DNA of 64,000 bases, from the NCBI GenBank assembly GCA_047967505.1, contig CM106541.1; one strand, 5' to 3'. Made by a program: the position numbers and the translations under genes. Below, in pieces: positions 1 to 10,470 of this stretch; position 1 is the first letter of the stretch; each line of letters begins with the position of its first letter. Under the pieces are notes generated by a model. The model was given only the letters and a program-made list of their open reading frames with translations, ran no database searches and was not told the DNA's origin. Origin of the DNA: Dipteris shenzhenensis. Its lineage: Eukaryota; Polypodiophyta; Polypodiopsida; Gleicheniales.

Positions 1-89
1 GCGCCCAGCTGGAGCTCGACGGCGCCTTCGCCTTCGCCTCTTGCTGCTTCTGCAGCTTAGCTCGCCCGCGCCCGCGCCTTGCAGCCCTT

Positions 90-251
90 GCCTGCACCCT
101 TGCAGCCACGCCTTTGCAGCCCTTGCCTCGCGCCTTGCAGCCCTGGCCTGCGCCGTTGCAGCCGCGCCTTGCCTGCGCCCTTGCAGCCACACCTTTGCAG
201 CCCTTGCCTCGCGCCTTGCAGCCCTGGCCTGCGCCGTTGCAGCCGCGCCTT
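90..251. repeat. Tandem repeat, two 81-bp units
   Basis: Units 90-170 and 171-251 are nearly identical and are built of smaller TTGCAGCC-type subrepeats. Very GC-rich, unlike most of the window. It lies within the copia leader, so the open frames here are probably not genes. Confidence 0.9.
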
Positions 252-256
252 CGCGA

Positions 257-310
257 TCCGTCCGTACGGTTGTACGGACGACGTACGGCCGTACGGATTG
301 GTCCGTACGG
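257..310. promoter_or_regulatory. Cluster of TCCGTACGGA-like palindromes in a retroelement leader
   Basis: Five GTACGG-type motifs occur in 54 bp, several forming perfect palindromes around GTAC. Similar clusters lie in the leaders at 28970-29230, 36190-36540 and about 46310-46340. The function is unknown; see findings. Confidence 0.6.
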
Positions 311-379
311 AAGGGGTAGGCTAGGGAGAGGAGGGAGTGGAAGAGGAGGGAGAGAGAGCCCGTTGGCTCTGATACCAGT

Positions 380-618
380 TGAGAGATTGAGAGGGAGAGA
401 GATTTGGAGTAGGGAGTGAAGGAGACACACTCACCGTAGTCACACACCAGTGGGTGGGGATGAAACAATAAGTGGTACCTCCCCAAGTACACACACTAGT
501 ATATATATCTGTGGATAAGACTAGGGCCACTAAGTACCTAAGTACAATGTGTACTTAGTGTACTTAGTAGTACTAGAATAAAACTGTTACAAGGGTGGCC
601 AGTGCCTTTACCCCAACA
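380..618 (-). repeat. Copia 5' LTR (239 bp)
   Basis: Bounded by TG...CA in minus orientation and abutting a primer site at 366-377. It contains AT-rich and GTAC-containing stretches (about 535-575 reads as repeats of GTACTTAG). No second LTR is in the window, so its age cannot be judged. Confidence 0.8.
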
Positions 619-639
619 AGTGCCACCTGTCCCAGGCCT

Positions 640-1308
640 GTCGACCAGGATGGCAAGCCCGAAGCTATGGTAGTTTTATGACTACTATGATTGTAGGCAG
701 AGGACGGCCCTTGTGACTTTCAAGGAGCTGGTTCCATTGCTGCTGCAACAAGAAGCTCGGGGGAAGAAGTACAATGGTATGGATAAGGGTGACAAGGTCC
801 TCATAGCTTACGACAGGAGCAAAGGCAAGGGCAAGGGTAAGCCTAGCTAAGGCAAGCGCAAATCTGATGACGGAGCGGATTCTTCAGATGAAGACAACAA
901 GAAGAAGAGAAAGAAAGAAAGAAGAAGTACTTCTACTGCGATGAGCCACGACATTTTGAGAAAGATTGCAAAAAGAAGAAGGGTGCCATCTTGGAGTAAG
1001 AGGATTAAGAGGATTCAGCTTAGCTGGTGGTGACAGAGGAACTTTTCTTGATGGCTACTTCGAGTGTTGCTAAGATGAGATACATGGACCCTGGTGTTAC
1101 TGTCAGGATGTCAGACATTGAAGACTGGTTAGAAGAGGAGTCAGGATTCTTTGTGATGGATAGTGACGAGTGCTTGGAGTTATCCGGGTACTTGGTTGGT
1201 GTTGTTGGAGTAGAGGGGGGTTCTTCGACAGGAGCTGAGGACTTAGGGTTAGATGGAGGTTGTGACTTAGCGGGAGACAACAACGCAGAACTACATTTGG
1301 AACTTTAA
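640..1308 (+). pseudogene. Copia-type gag C-terminal relic with decayed zinc knuckle
   Basis: From about 701 the frame reads a gag-like tail, a lysine/glycine-rich stretch, a stop at 848-850, then an acidic and lysine-rich linker. At 928-969 it reads YFYCDEPRHFEKDC, a CCHC knuckle in which the first cysteine has become tyrosine. An acidic open stretch (1027-1308) follows and is not recognised; it may be the region before protease. The piece begins just outside the minus-strand LTR at 618 but is in the opposite orientation, so it belongs to a different, older element. Confidence 0.5.
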
Positions 1309-1473
1309 GGTCTAGTAATCTGGATTTGTGCTTGGGATATGATGTTTTGGGTATGTTGTTGGGTTGTAGACCTAGCCTGACGGAGGGCGGGTTGAAACAG
1401 ACCTTGGCTTGGTGCTTGGAGAACTTAAGGCTGTTCACCCATCATGAGGGGGACAACTTGAGGATGCTGGTAT

Positions 1474-1743
1474 GTGGAGAACTCAAGTTTAGAGCCGGTT
1501 CGTGACTTTGCCATCAGGTGCTACCTAAGATGGACTTGTGTACTAGATTGGTGTGCAGAAGCGGAACCGGATTTGGCAGACTTGGAGCCACTGGTTGGAA
1601 AGCCAGGAGAAGACTATGAAGATGCCAAAGTGTTCCAGAGGATTGCGATACGGGAGCTCCCGGAGCATCTTCATCGAAGGATCGGGATGAGGCCAAAATG
1701 GGTCGGGGTGTTGGAAATACAGTGGTCACCTTGCCATTTGTAA
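1474..1743 (+). other. Unassigned open stretch, 89 codons
   Basis: An open frame rich in Glu, Leu and Trp with no recognised motif, lying between the gag relic and an LTR-like block. It could be the end of a retroelement polyprotein, because a purine-rich tract (about 1752-1774) follows it as a polypurine tract would. Weak support only. Confidence 0.2.
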
Positions 1744-1789
1744 GCCCCCAAATGAGGAGAGCGTGGGGGAGGTGGACCTAGGGTTAGGG

Positions 1790-2360
1790 TTGCCACATGG
1801 GCATTTGATTGGACACCATGTGGGCAACACACCGACCGAGATAAACAGAGGGGCTGCCACATGGGCAGCACCTAGGTATATGCCACATGGGCAGCACCTC
1901 ACAGCAAACAAGAGAACATGTATGGGGCTGCCACATGGGCAGCACATGGACTGCTATGTGGGCAGCAAGCAAGGAGGATACCAGGCAGTTGAGGCTCCAT
2001 CGAGGACAGGACGTTGGGTATGCCACGTGGCCATCTCGGACTGGCTGGAGCAAGAACTGCGCAGAGATGCAGGCCTAGGACAGGTGGTGCTGACATCAGC
2101 AGTACGGATTGTACAAAAGGCTGTACGGAGGTATACAGAGCAGGGTACAAGGCTGTATGGGGCTGGAGAGGACCTGACAGGAGGCAGAACTGGTGCAGCA
2201 GTCAAGGGGGTTGAAGAGGCACGTGTAGGGCCTGGTTGGGCTGGTTGGAGCCAGCCAACCAGGTCGGCTGCTACAGACATCCCCCTATTGAGTCGGCTAT
2301 TTGCAGGACCCTTGGAGCCTAGAAAAGGGGCCATTTGCACCTTTATAAACCATCACTTGG
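1790..2360 (+). promoter_or_regulatory. LTR-like promoter block with repeated CCACATGGGCAGC motifs
   Basis: CCACATGGGC occurs at about 1793, 1857, 1882 and 1931, with variant copies near 1816 and 1954 and a CCACGTGG-like site near 2022. GTACGG-like motifs follow at 2101-2160 and a TATA-like TTTATAAAC at 2342-2350. The order (repeated E/G-box-like sites, then TATA) suggests the U3 region of an LTR, but no partner LTR or TG...CA ends were identified. Confidence 0.4.
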
Positions 2361-2930
2361 AGTAGCCTTCACACAGCAGATAGGAGCAGCAGCTGGAGTT
2401 ACCTTGGGCCTACATTCAGGAACCAGAAGAAGTTGCAGACTAAGCTAGAGTGGCAGCCCACCTAGGCTGGCTTTCCGGTGGAAGGGATCAAGCCCAGTGG
2501 AGCATGCAGGCTCAGAGATCTAGAGGTGCCAGGCTTATAGTAGGAAATTTTGGTATTATATATGGTCTGGTTTTGGACTAACGGAAATATATAAGTGTTG
2601 GTTATGAAGTACACACATGTTGATGAAGCTTGATTCGATAGTGAAGACTTCCACTTGTAATTCTTGGGCCCATCTATTAGTCTTCCGCTGCGGGATACCC
2701 TCTTGTGGGATTTCATTTTCTAGCATCCTTCTCTTGTAGCAAGGCATTGGGAATGTTGACCCCCTTCTATGGGAGTCTGCCATGGGGCTGCTGTAGGTGA
2801 AGCACAAATTGGGAAACTGATTTGACATCGTCGTCCCCCCCATGATACCCATGCCTCTTAGGATTTAGGGTTTAGGGTTAGCATCACCCGATCTCCTGCA
2901 TAGAATATGTCAAGCCTCTTTAGGGGACCA
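2361..2930. other. Gene-free stretch, no clear feature
   Basis: A TTTAGGGTTTAGGG doublet (about 2862-2877) is too short to be a telomere. Open frames here show no recognisable domain. Part of the minus strand may be the degraded continuation of the LINE endonuclease next to it. Confidence 0.3.
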
Positions 2931-2934
2931 TCAT

Positions 2935-3156
2935 GCTGCCTATTATCAAGAAGTGTGGAGAACTCTACATCCCTCCAGTGGTCTCCACCTTTTATTGCGA
3001 AGATGGATTGCTCCCAAGTACTCTGCTAGGTAGAGGGCATCCCACCCCACCTTGCTCGTGCTCTTCGAACTCCAGATTGCTAAAGTCAGCTTTAACAATC
3101 CAAGAGTCTACATTTTGAAGGCTCTGTGTAAGCCACCTCCAGAAAGAGGGGTGTTG
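2935..3156 (-). pseudogene. LINE endonuclease domain fragment
   Basis: The minus strand from about 3156 reads TPLFWRWLTQSLQ, then WIVKADFSNLE and EEHEQGG. This is the LINE endonuclease pattern W-I-x-G-G-D-F-N-x-L-E followed by a D/K-Q-G-G block, with the GGDFN core degraded to KADFS. Stops follow within about 100 bp. It is the edge of a larger decayed LINE whose upstream part was tandemly duplicated (3157-4430). Confidence 0.5.
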
Positions 3157-4430
3157 TTGTGGACAAGCAGGGTTGTATACGTTTAAGATCCCCCATAATC
3201 ACATGCCCTCTACTAAGCTCTCCCTGATCAAATACATCGAGGGCCAGCATGTGGGACACTACTCTTCGGACTTCACTGGACCACACCTGAAGGCCTCTCA
3301 CTTAGAGGAGACGGTGCTACCATTTGATGTCCACCACCAGGAACATTTGCCCCTAAATCAAGAGTGCCTGTCCCACTACAATCACAATATCTCTTGTTGC
3401 GGCTATTGCTATGCCCAATCAGCCTAAGCTTCCTATCTTTTAGCATCCATCTCCTATTCTAAGAGCTATGACTTACTAGCATGCTTTTCATGGTAGGCAA
3501 TGCTTTTCCCTAGATAGTGTTACCTTTCTTGGAATAGCCAGCTCTAGTCACACTAGCTTAGTCTCAACCTTAGGTGGATCCAACGCCTCGATATACTAAG
3601 ATCTTAGGTTTTAATCCTTGATCATCCATGATTTAATCCTTGATCATCCAATCATGGCTAAGCCTGGGTTACTCCTAGTAGGGACATAACATATACTTTT
3701 TTTGTTTCAAGGATAACTTTGACTTTGGACTTTTAATCTTTGTAACTTTTTTACAACCTTGCTTCAAAAGTAAAATTGTGCACACAAACAAAATTGTGGA
3801 CAAGCAGGGTTGTATACGTTTAAGATCCCCCATAATCACATGCCCTCTACTAAGCTCTCCCTGATCAAATACATCGAGGGCCAGCATGTGGGACACTACT
3901 CTTCGGACTTCACTGGACCACACCTGAAGGCCTCTCACTTAGAGGAGACGGTGCTACCATTTGATGTCCACCACCGGAAACATTTGCCCCTAAATCAAGA
4001 GTGCCTGTCCCACTACAATCACAATATCTCTTGTTGCGGCTATTGCTATGCCCAATCAGCCTAAGCTTCCTATCTTTTAGCATCCATCTCCTATTCTAAG
4101 AGCTATGACTTAATAGCATGCTTTTCATGGTAGGCAATGCTTTTCCCTAGATAGTGTTACCTTTCTTGGAATAGCCAGCTCTAGTCACACTAGCTTAGTC
4201 TCAACCTTAGGTGGATCCAACGCCTCGATATACTAAGATCTTAGGTTTTAATCCTTGATCATCCATGATTTAATCCTTGATCATCCAATCATGGCTAAGC
4301 CTGGGTTACTCCTAGTAGGGACATAACATATACTTTTTTTGTTTCAAGGATAACTTTGACTTTGGACTTTTAATCTTTGTAACTTTTTTACAACCTTGCT
4401 TTAAAAGTAAAATTGTGCACACAAACAAAA
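3157..4430. repeat. Tandem duplication, two 637-bp copies
   Basis: Copy 1 (about 3157-3793) and copy 2 (about 3794-4430) differ by only a handful of substitutions (for example near 3336, 3472 and 3765 in copy 1). Copy 2 ends about 50 bp before the splice acceptor at 4480. Each copy contains the same open frames on both strands, which are therefore duplicated shadows and not gene pairs. Inside each copy a short direct repeat (AATCCTTGATCATCCA) occurs twice. Confidence 0.9.
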
Positions 4431-4480
4431 TTTTGTTGAGTTTTCTATACTGGAGAATGATTACGTGTTATTTGTTGCAG

Positions 4481-4575
4481 GTGGGTTGATGAGCATTTGG
4501 TGCATATGTTATCTCCTAATATTTATCGAAGTCCTTCAGAAGCTCTCGAGTCATTCGATTACATGACATCTCACG
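4481..4575 (+). CDS. PTGES2-like: mPGES-2-like protein, internal exon (third from last)
   Basis: This 95-nt exon is flanked by a TTTGTTGCAG acceptor ending at 4480 and a GTAAGT donor at 4576. It starts in phase with one leftover base and encodes WVDEHLVHMLSPNIYRS followed by PSEALESFDYMTSH. This matches the start of the C-terminal helical domain of prostaglandin E synthase 2, a membrane-associated GST-superfamily protein; the plant members form the mPGES-2 GST class. In animals the family isomerises PGH2 or binds heme with glutathione; the plant substrate is not known to me. The N-terminal thioredoxin-like half with its CxxC site must be encoded upstream and was not found in 1-4480. The exon sits 50 bp after a recent tandem duplication. 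Confidence 0.88.
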
Positions 4576-5340
4576 GTAAGTTTGAGGCAGGTTAATGGCA
4601 TGCATGTTCAATACAAATCTATTTCTTTGAGGAGGATAAAGCGAATAAAGGTTGTCATTGTCACTTGTAAAGTTAAAAGCAAAAGCAATGTTCGCGAGCT
4701 AAGCTTTTGCAAAGTGCTCCCTTATCTAGAGACCTACTCATAAAGCATTTGGGCTTTGAATCTTTACTAGAGAAACTTATCGCAAATGCAATAGTGGTAA
4801 AGTCATACATTGTGACTCCAATCATGTAATGCAAAAAAGCATAATGGCATAGGGTTCTGTAATCCTAAAGACGTCAGTTGCGATTGCAATTGAAGAGAAT
4901 ATAAAAGACCATATAAAGAGCTCAAAGGAAGACATGATTTGCACTCGTCGATCACAATAATAAAAGAAGCTTATTGTATGTGAAATGCCACTTTACAACC
5001 ATGATACATCGGATTCAGCATCCGAAATTGGCCATTAAGAGCATCAAATCTTGACTTCACACATGAAGCTTTGAGCAAGCTAGAAGGGAGATCTAGTGCA
5101 TGATGAAGTAAAGTGAGTGGATAGCCTAGCGTGCCTTTTGTCAAAATTTTTTCTCCAAAGAAAAGAAACTTCTATTAGTGCTTGAGAGAAAACCAACCAT
5201 CTAAATCAGCTATCCCTATGGCGCTGATTGTGGAAGAAAGTAAAAGAAGTGCTGGTGGCTGATGTCCATGTCTCTTCTAGAGAACCCAACTCATTGCCTA
5301 GGGAATTTAGATACATAGGCCATCAACCACCATCAACTAG
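4576..5340 (+). other. Intron 1, start; no further feature seen
   Basis: Canonical GTAAGT at the donor. No domain, LTR or tandem repeat was recognised in this stretch. Intron 1 as a whole runs to 15616 (11,041 bp). Confidence 0.6.
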
Positions 5341-5344
5341 GGTG

Positions 5345-5930
5345 GGGGACTAAACAACCAACGACGGATGCCTCGATCCATGAATGTGTAGAATATGCTT
5401 GCAAGCCAAGCTTGGCGCATGTCTTTCGACAGTCATCCGACAACCTACCGACCCTCGCTCCCATTTGGCACACAAGGTATAGATGATATCATGCCAATTG
5501 GAATGAGGGTGGTTGCTGGAGGTATGTGCTGGCCTTCCATCACCAATCTGCAACAGGCAACCCAGAAGTTCCAAGCAATAATGTTGGACACCGTCTCCCA
5601 AACAATAATGTGGGTGAGGGTACAGGCTGTTGATGGTTCTCCTCAATCCGAAAGACCCTCTGTACAACAATCTTGCAGGCTGGTGAGACCATCTTGATTG
5701 AATAGGCATGATACCCCTTTGTCAACTTGTTTGCCATGCTTGAAGTGAAGTCCCATTGCATCCTTTGTGGTTAAGCCACAATCCGGAGGGCCCCCTTTCG
5801 AAATCCTCGGTGCTTGGGGGCGGTGTGCGGTATTGTCTTGAGGTCTCTCTCTCTACAAAGTGGTGGCACCTCCTGTCCACTAGCATGTGCTTCAACCACG
5901 GGTCAATGCGTAGTCCTTCACGGATCAATG
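5345..5930 (-). pseudogene. LINE ORF2 C-terminal fragment, family E
   Basis: In three shifted minus-strand frames the sequence reads a KDAMGLHFKHGKQ segment, then VWETVSNIIAWNFWVACCR. The same order and spacing occur at 16320-16830 (QRMKRDFTLKK, then VWETVSNSMLG), where a zinc-finger RVT motif precedes them. It is therefore the tail of the same LINE family, broken by frameshifts and without a reverse transcriptase core. Confidence 0.55.
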
Positions 5931-6058
5931 TAGAATAAATATGTCATCTTCCGCATACGAAAGGTGGTAATGACCTCTTGGGCATACTTAGTATCAAACA
6001 CGCTTGATTAGGTTATCAAATGTTTGAAAAAATGACATTTAGAAACTCCAAACAAAGT

Positions 6059-6116
6059 GCTGCCTTGCCCATCACATGTTTGAAAAAGCGCTGCCTTGCC
6101 CATCACATGTTTGAAA
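6059..6116. repeat. Short tandem repeat (about 30-bp unit)
   Basis: The segment GCTGCCTTGCCCATCACATG plus TTTGAAAA occurs twice in a row. Local slippage duplication within intron 1. Confidence 0.7.
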
Positions 6117-6231
6117 ATTCTCAAAGCTTGAAATAGACCTAAAGAACAAATCTCATTGATTTGGGCTTTTTGGAAAGCCCCTGTAGTATGTAACTGTGCG
6201 ATGACGACTCGTACACCTGCGTTAAAATTGA

Positions 6232-6390
6232 CAGCCAAAGAGCATAGTGGATGTCGATGATGGGTTGCTCGATGTGGACGAAGATGATGAAGAGCATGAG
6301 GACGAGGATGAGGATGAGGACAAAGACAAGGAAGAAGAAGAGACCCCAAGGCGAACCAATGGAAGCAATAGTGTAGATTTGATTATTTAA
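6232..6390 (+). pseudogene. Acidic C-terminal tail of an unidentified protein
   Basis: An open frame without ATG reads VDVDDGLLDVDEDDEEHE and then a Glu/Asp run, a short basic TPRRTNG segment and a stop at 6388-6390. Such acidic tails close some hAT-like transposases, but no transposase domain is visible upstream (TGA at 6229-6231). It could also be a chance acidic repeat. Function unknown. Confidence 0.25.
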
Positions 6391-7453
6391 AGTTTTTAGA
6401 TGCTAGCTATTTAGTAACTAGTTAGTAGTTACTACCCTTGACAATGATGCTTGTGGACACAATCACGATTCGTCATTGATCAATGTGAACTTGAAATTGG
6501 AAGTTTGAAGTAACACTTTCAAGTTTCGTATTTGCAAGTTCTAACTTGCGAGCTGTTTTTTTAGGAAAAAAGGTTTCATATTTGACTTTGTAATTTGTTT
6601 TCAATTTATGGACCTAGGCCCCAACTTCCAAGCTTTGTAATTCAATTCTTAGTACAGAATGGTGACTGGTCTGGTTTAGGTGATGGGTTTTTGGTTCAAA
6701 AGTCTGGATTTTAATGAAATTTGTAGCTTGTAAGCTGTGTGCTATTATATGTAATGATAGTATGCCAAAATATGCAGTAGAGCATATCTTTTAGTGAAAT
6801 TCTGATATAAAAAAATTGGACTTCAAACATTTGATTGTAACTATGCTCTTGGGTAACTTGCTGCTCTCTGTCTCTCCTGTCCGAGCACTTAGTACCCAAT
6901 GTCATTCTCTGTCTCTCCTGTCCCAACATTGCGGGGTCCGTGCTGTGGCTTTGTGAATAGATGTGCTGGAACTGAGATGAGAAAGCCAAGATGTGGCCTG
7001 AGTGAGCAGATGGCCTAGACAAGGGTGGACGATGCAAGACGTGAGAAGAGGGGATGTTGGTGGAAATTGGAGTTGTGGGGTGGCGATGAGGAGGAACAAT
7101 TGGAGGGTGATCACCGGCTGCGCTGAAGGGTTAGCGAGAGTGGCGGAGGGGGAGGAAGGGGTGGGTGGTGAGAGAAGAAGAAGAGAGCTGTGGGTGGCAG
7201 TTGGGGGTGGGGGCAAAGGGGAGAAGGGGTTTGGATGTCGGGGGGATGGATGATGGTAATGGGGGGAATAAGGGGGCTTGCCTCTTCCCAGGGGAGTCTC
7301 CTTGGTCGGCTGGGAATCTTGTGCTGAGGGGAGACGATCTTTTGGAAGAAAGAAGAAGGCCCCTCCCTCGGGTGTTAGAGGTCGTGGTGAGGCGGCTGTC
7401 ATGACAAGAGAAATGATTATTTAGTTAATTAATAGTCATTAGAACCTTATTAT
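6391..7453. other. Intron 1 filler with a G-rich strand at 7000-7400
   Basis: The segment 7000-7400 is strongly G-biased on the + strand. This creates a 166-codon Pro/Ser-rich open frame on the minus strand (6902-7402) that I judge compositional. No domain recognised. Confidence 0.35.
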
Positions 7454-7920
7454 TGTTAGGCGCCAATTTGATGGTGCAGTTATATGTTTGTATTTATGAT
7501 CGATCAAGCGGTGTAAACAGTACTGCCAAAATTATGTAACATTGGCCAATGATTAGTAATAAAGATGTGCACACACGTGTCTAGGTCCTAGGGGCAATAG
7601 GAAAGGGAAACGGTGCATTAGAGTGCATTGAACGGTAGGTGCATGGGTCATAGGATAAGGGTAGGTGTAAATGGGAAGATGGAACTTGAGTGATCTCAAG
7701 GGACATTAATGAAAGGGTATCACCCTTTCATTGTGAATCTCATGTAGCATTCTCTCTACCACATTGCATTCATCTGTCATCTCTCTCCCACCTTGCATGT
7801 AGGTCGAAAAAGAAACAAGTACTCTCACAAGGGCGCTCTTCCCCATTGGAGGGCCAATCGGCATTCAAATTCTGCATGCATTGCACACATTTGCATTTTC
7901 GAAAAGTGTGGATCTTCACA
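7454..7920 (+). repeat. 5' LTR of defective copia element
   Basis: TG...CA ends, directly before the primer site. The start at 7454 is inferred from the TGTTAG signature because the other LTR lacks its left part. Confidence 0.6.
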
Positions 7921-8847
7921 TTTGGTATCAGAGCGGTGACGATCCATGAGCGGGACGAGAAGAGGGCGATTGGTGCGGACGACGGAAGTTGCAAGAGAGG
8001 TTTGCGGAAAAGGATCACGACTGACCGATCCCGAGGTTCTGAGACAAGGGATTTTTCTGAAAATTTCTGGTCTTCAATGGTGAACGGGGTGTCCTCACAG
8101 GGTGAATTGCCCCCCTCCCCCCATGTGAATGTACCCTTAAAATCCTTAAACCGTGAGGAAAAGGGATCCCCCGTTCTCCCCAACGGAAAGTCGGATAGGA
8201 ATAAGATTTTAAGGGAGTGATCCACTCATCAAGTATCCCCTATAACGGTATCTAGAGCTCCAATCCGCTCAAAACAAGTAGCCCAAACGGAGTGTACCAG
8301 TTTACAGCAGAAATACAAGAAGAAAAGCTTGAAAGAGAAGGGAAAGGAGGTCATTTTAAGTGTCTTCTCCAACACAAACGAAGCGGGAGTCGGATAAGTA
8401 CCGCCAACTCTACAACACTTGACGTTTTCTGTAAAATAAACCTTTTTTTTTGAAATTACAGCAAGACATTTTCTCTCTTGTATTACTAAAAGGAAAGAAT
8501 GGAAGGGGAAGGGACATATAACAATGAACTTATTCCTTTTCCTCCATTACCGCGATGGCTAGTTTGAAGCATATGCACCAGTTATTCTGACTGGTTGGAT
8601 CACTATAGTTCAATTTAAGGTAAGAAAGTTATGGTCATTTCTTTTTGTTTCCTGCTATCAATAAATTGGTGAAAGAGTGTTTGGACAGGAAGATGAACAC
8701 CCATAACCAGAGAGGACTTTGCACGGGAGAGAAAGAACACCTTCACCCCCTCTTGAAGAGGATTACTTTTCGAGAGGGGTAGATTTTGCACTTAATAAAC
8801 CTTCAACTCAAAACCCAATACACATGGATTATAATCCAAGTGCAAGA

Positions 8848-8958
8848 GGAAGACAAGTACTCTCACGAGGGCGCTCTTCCCCATTGGAGGGTCAATCGGC
8901 ATTCAAATTCTACATGCATCGCACACATTTGCATTTTTGAAAAGTGTGGATCTTCACA
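8848..8958 (+). repeat. 3' LTR fragment of defective copia element
   Basis: Matches about 7810-7920 with few differences and ends TCTTCACA like the 5' copy. The left ~350 bp of the LTR is missing. Confidence 0.7.
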
Positions 8959-9079
8959 GGGGCCCTCTTTGCTTGCTCCCCCATCGTGGTAGGGGCTGGT
9001 GGGGGCCTCATGCTTGCGTGCTGTTGTCGACGTGCATCTTTGCAGCTCTCTTGCCAGGCTTCTTGCTCTTTGGAGGGCT

Positions 9080-9408
9080 CAACCCAAGGGGTCTGAGACT
9101 TGTGCTGTAGTTTGTCGATACAGGGGGTCTATCCTCTCTCCTCTCCTCATGTCGCCAGGTCGAGGCTGTCGGCGGAGGGTGGTGCAGCTTGCACTACAAA
9201 GGCTAGCTCTCGCGAGGTGTCCCAATTGTCTGCATGTGAGGCAGTGTCTTGGGAGGCTTGAGATCTCGACCTTTTGTTTGAATTCGGCACTGTCCAAGGT
9301 CTCTTGAAGAATCTCCTTGGGAAGGAGATTTGGGAACGTCGCAATCACTCTGAGCCACGGAACACCATCTTCCACAAGGGCCGAGGCGGTTGTGCAAGGT
9401 GATGTCAT
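9080..9408 (-). pseudogene. LINE ORF1 fragment with degraded zinc knuckle
   Basis: The minus strand reads GVPWLRVIATFPNLLPKEIL and then HCLTCRQLGHLARAS, a CCHC knuckle (C-x2-C-x4-H-x4-x) with the last cysteine lost. The WLRVIATFPNLL block before a knuckle resembles plant LINE ORF1 (DUF4283 plus zf-CCHC). No ORF2 follows. Confidence 0.45.
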
Positions 9409-9536
9409 GTGCTAGGTACCATACATAGGGTTTGGGAACTTCGCAACCACTCAGAGCCGTGGAACACCATCATCTGCAAGGCCGAGGCTGTTGTGCAAGG
9501 TGATGCCATATGCTAGGTACCATATTTATGGTAGGA
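9331..9536. repeat. Tandem duplication, 103-bp unit
   Basis: Units 9331-9433 and 9434-9536 differ by roughly 10 substitutions, so it is older than the 637-bp duplication. It overlaps the start of the LINE ORF1 fragment. Confidence 0.8.
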
Positions 9537-10075
9537 GGATAGGAATGTTGTGGTGTATGGAAAAAAATTTGTGGTACCTAAGTAATGTATGGCTTTGTAA
9601 ATTATTATATTTTTCTTGAAAAAGAGGGAGTGAAAGGGGGACGGGAGAGAGGGAGGGGGACAATAAGTAGTGACAGTCCATAGAATGCCATGGTTAATCA
9701 CCATCAATAATCAAGTAGACTATGCATTAGTTGCTTATTGATGTACATACATCTTACATGGAACTAAATAATACACAAAGAGATTCAACTTGAAATTGAA
9801 AGAGATTCAACTGCTTACTAGATCAAAATTGTAGAACATACTAGAGCAATGATTCTCACGATTTAAGAGTCTATGCCTTACAGTCTATTACATTGTGTGG
9901 ACCATGGGAGTGACTATAACTTGGAGTAGGAGGAAGTGTAGAGGGGGCTATATGGGCTAAAGGAAGGGGCAGCAATGTGCCATGAGATAGGATGAGAAGG
10001 GAGGAGGTAGCATTTATACACAAACAAGTGCGAAAAAGATCTAAAGTGGCAATTGGATTTTAGGTACGTTTAATA
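9537..10075. other. Intron 1 filler
   Basis: AT-rich, with no domain, LTR or tandem repeat that I could support. Confidence 0.4.
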
Positions 10076-10256
10076 ATCTCTCTCTCTCTCTCTCTCTCTC
10101 CTCTCTCTCAGCAAGGGTTTTTCAGTTCTCAGCAAGGGTCTTAGTGAATCCTTTGCTTCAGCCCTTAGTGGCTTGTATGAGGTACTTCTTGGGTTCACAC
10201 TTTGTCTCATAGGCCCGTGATGCCTCTCGCAGATGTTAATATATCTTTCTTTCTTT

Positions 10257-10314
<58 letters not shown>

Positions 10315-10412
10315 GCAGGCACACGTACGTATATGTATATGTGTATATATGTATGTATGTATGCATGCATATAATGTATGTATGTATATATGTATATATC
10401 TATGTATATATA
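10076..10412. repeat. Microsatellite block (CT)n, (CT)n(CA)n, (TATG)n
   Basis: (CT)n at 10076-10110, (CT)n then (CA)n at 10257-10311, and degenerate TATG/TATA repeats at 10326-10412. Open frames over this block are simple-sequence artefacts. It lies just beyond the 3' tail of the minus-strand LINE at 10471. Confidence 0.95.
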
Positions 10413-10470
10413 TAAATTTGTATGATTAGATATAGTCTAGTTTTACAAAGGTACACACACACATACACAC

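Larger units (their letters stand above)
1..618 (-). mobile_element. Ty1/copia element, 5' LTR, primer site and leader (cut by window edge)
   Basis: Reading the minus strand, an LTR of 239 bp (380-618) starts TGTTGGGGTAAAGGCA and ends CTCTCA. It is followed by two bases and a perfect initiator-tRNA-Met primer site (366-377, complement TGGTATCAGAGC). The LTR start matches the copia element at 39703-51985 over about 30 bp, so the two are related families. The leader (365 to 1) holds an 81-bp tandem repeat and a GTAC-palindrome cluster; gag would lie left of the window. No coding sequence is visible. The orientation and class follow from primer-site placement. Confidence 0.85.
7454..8958 (+). 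mobile_element. Defective copia-type LTR element without coding capacity
   Basis: A 467-bp LTR (7454 TGTTAGG to 7920 TTCACA) is followed by two bases and a perfect primer site TGGTATCAGAGC at 7923-7934. A second, 5'-truncated LTR end (about 8848-8958) repeats the last ~110 bp with a few substitutions and ends at the same TTCACA. The ~910 bp between them holds no gag or pol motif. No target-site duplication is visible, as expected if the right LTR lost its start. It may have been mobilised in trans, or it may simply be a deletion relic. Confidence 0.7.

Noticed and set aside
41-419. Overlapping alanine/leucine-rich open frames at the left edge
   Set aside because: All three frames are open because of the GC-rich 81-bp tandem repeat; the region is the leader of a minus-strand copia element.
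2862-2880. Interstitial telomere repeat TTTAGGG
   Set aside because: Only two complete units; within chance expectation.
1-4480. Upstream exons of the mPGES-2-like gene
   Set aside because: I looked for the thioredoxin-like CxxC region and the segment before WVDEH but found no matching frame with splice sites.
6902-7402. 166-codon Pro/Ser-rich minus-strand frame
   Set aside because: Explained by the strong G-bias of the + strand; no domain and no relatives recognised.
10202-10429. Open frames rich in His/Thr or Val/Cys
   Set aside because: Pure microsatellite translation.
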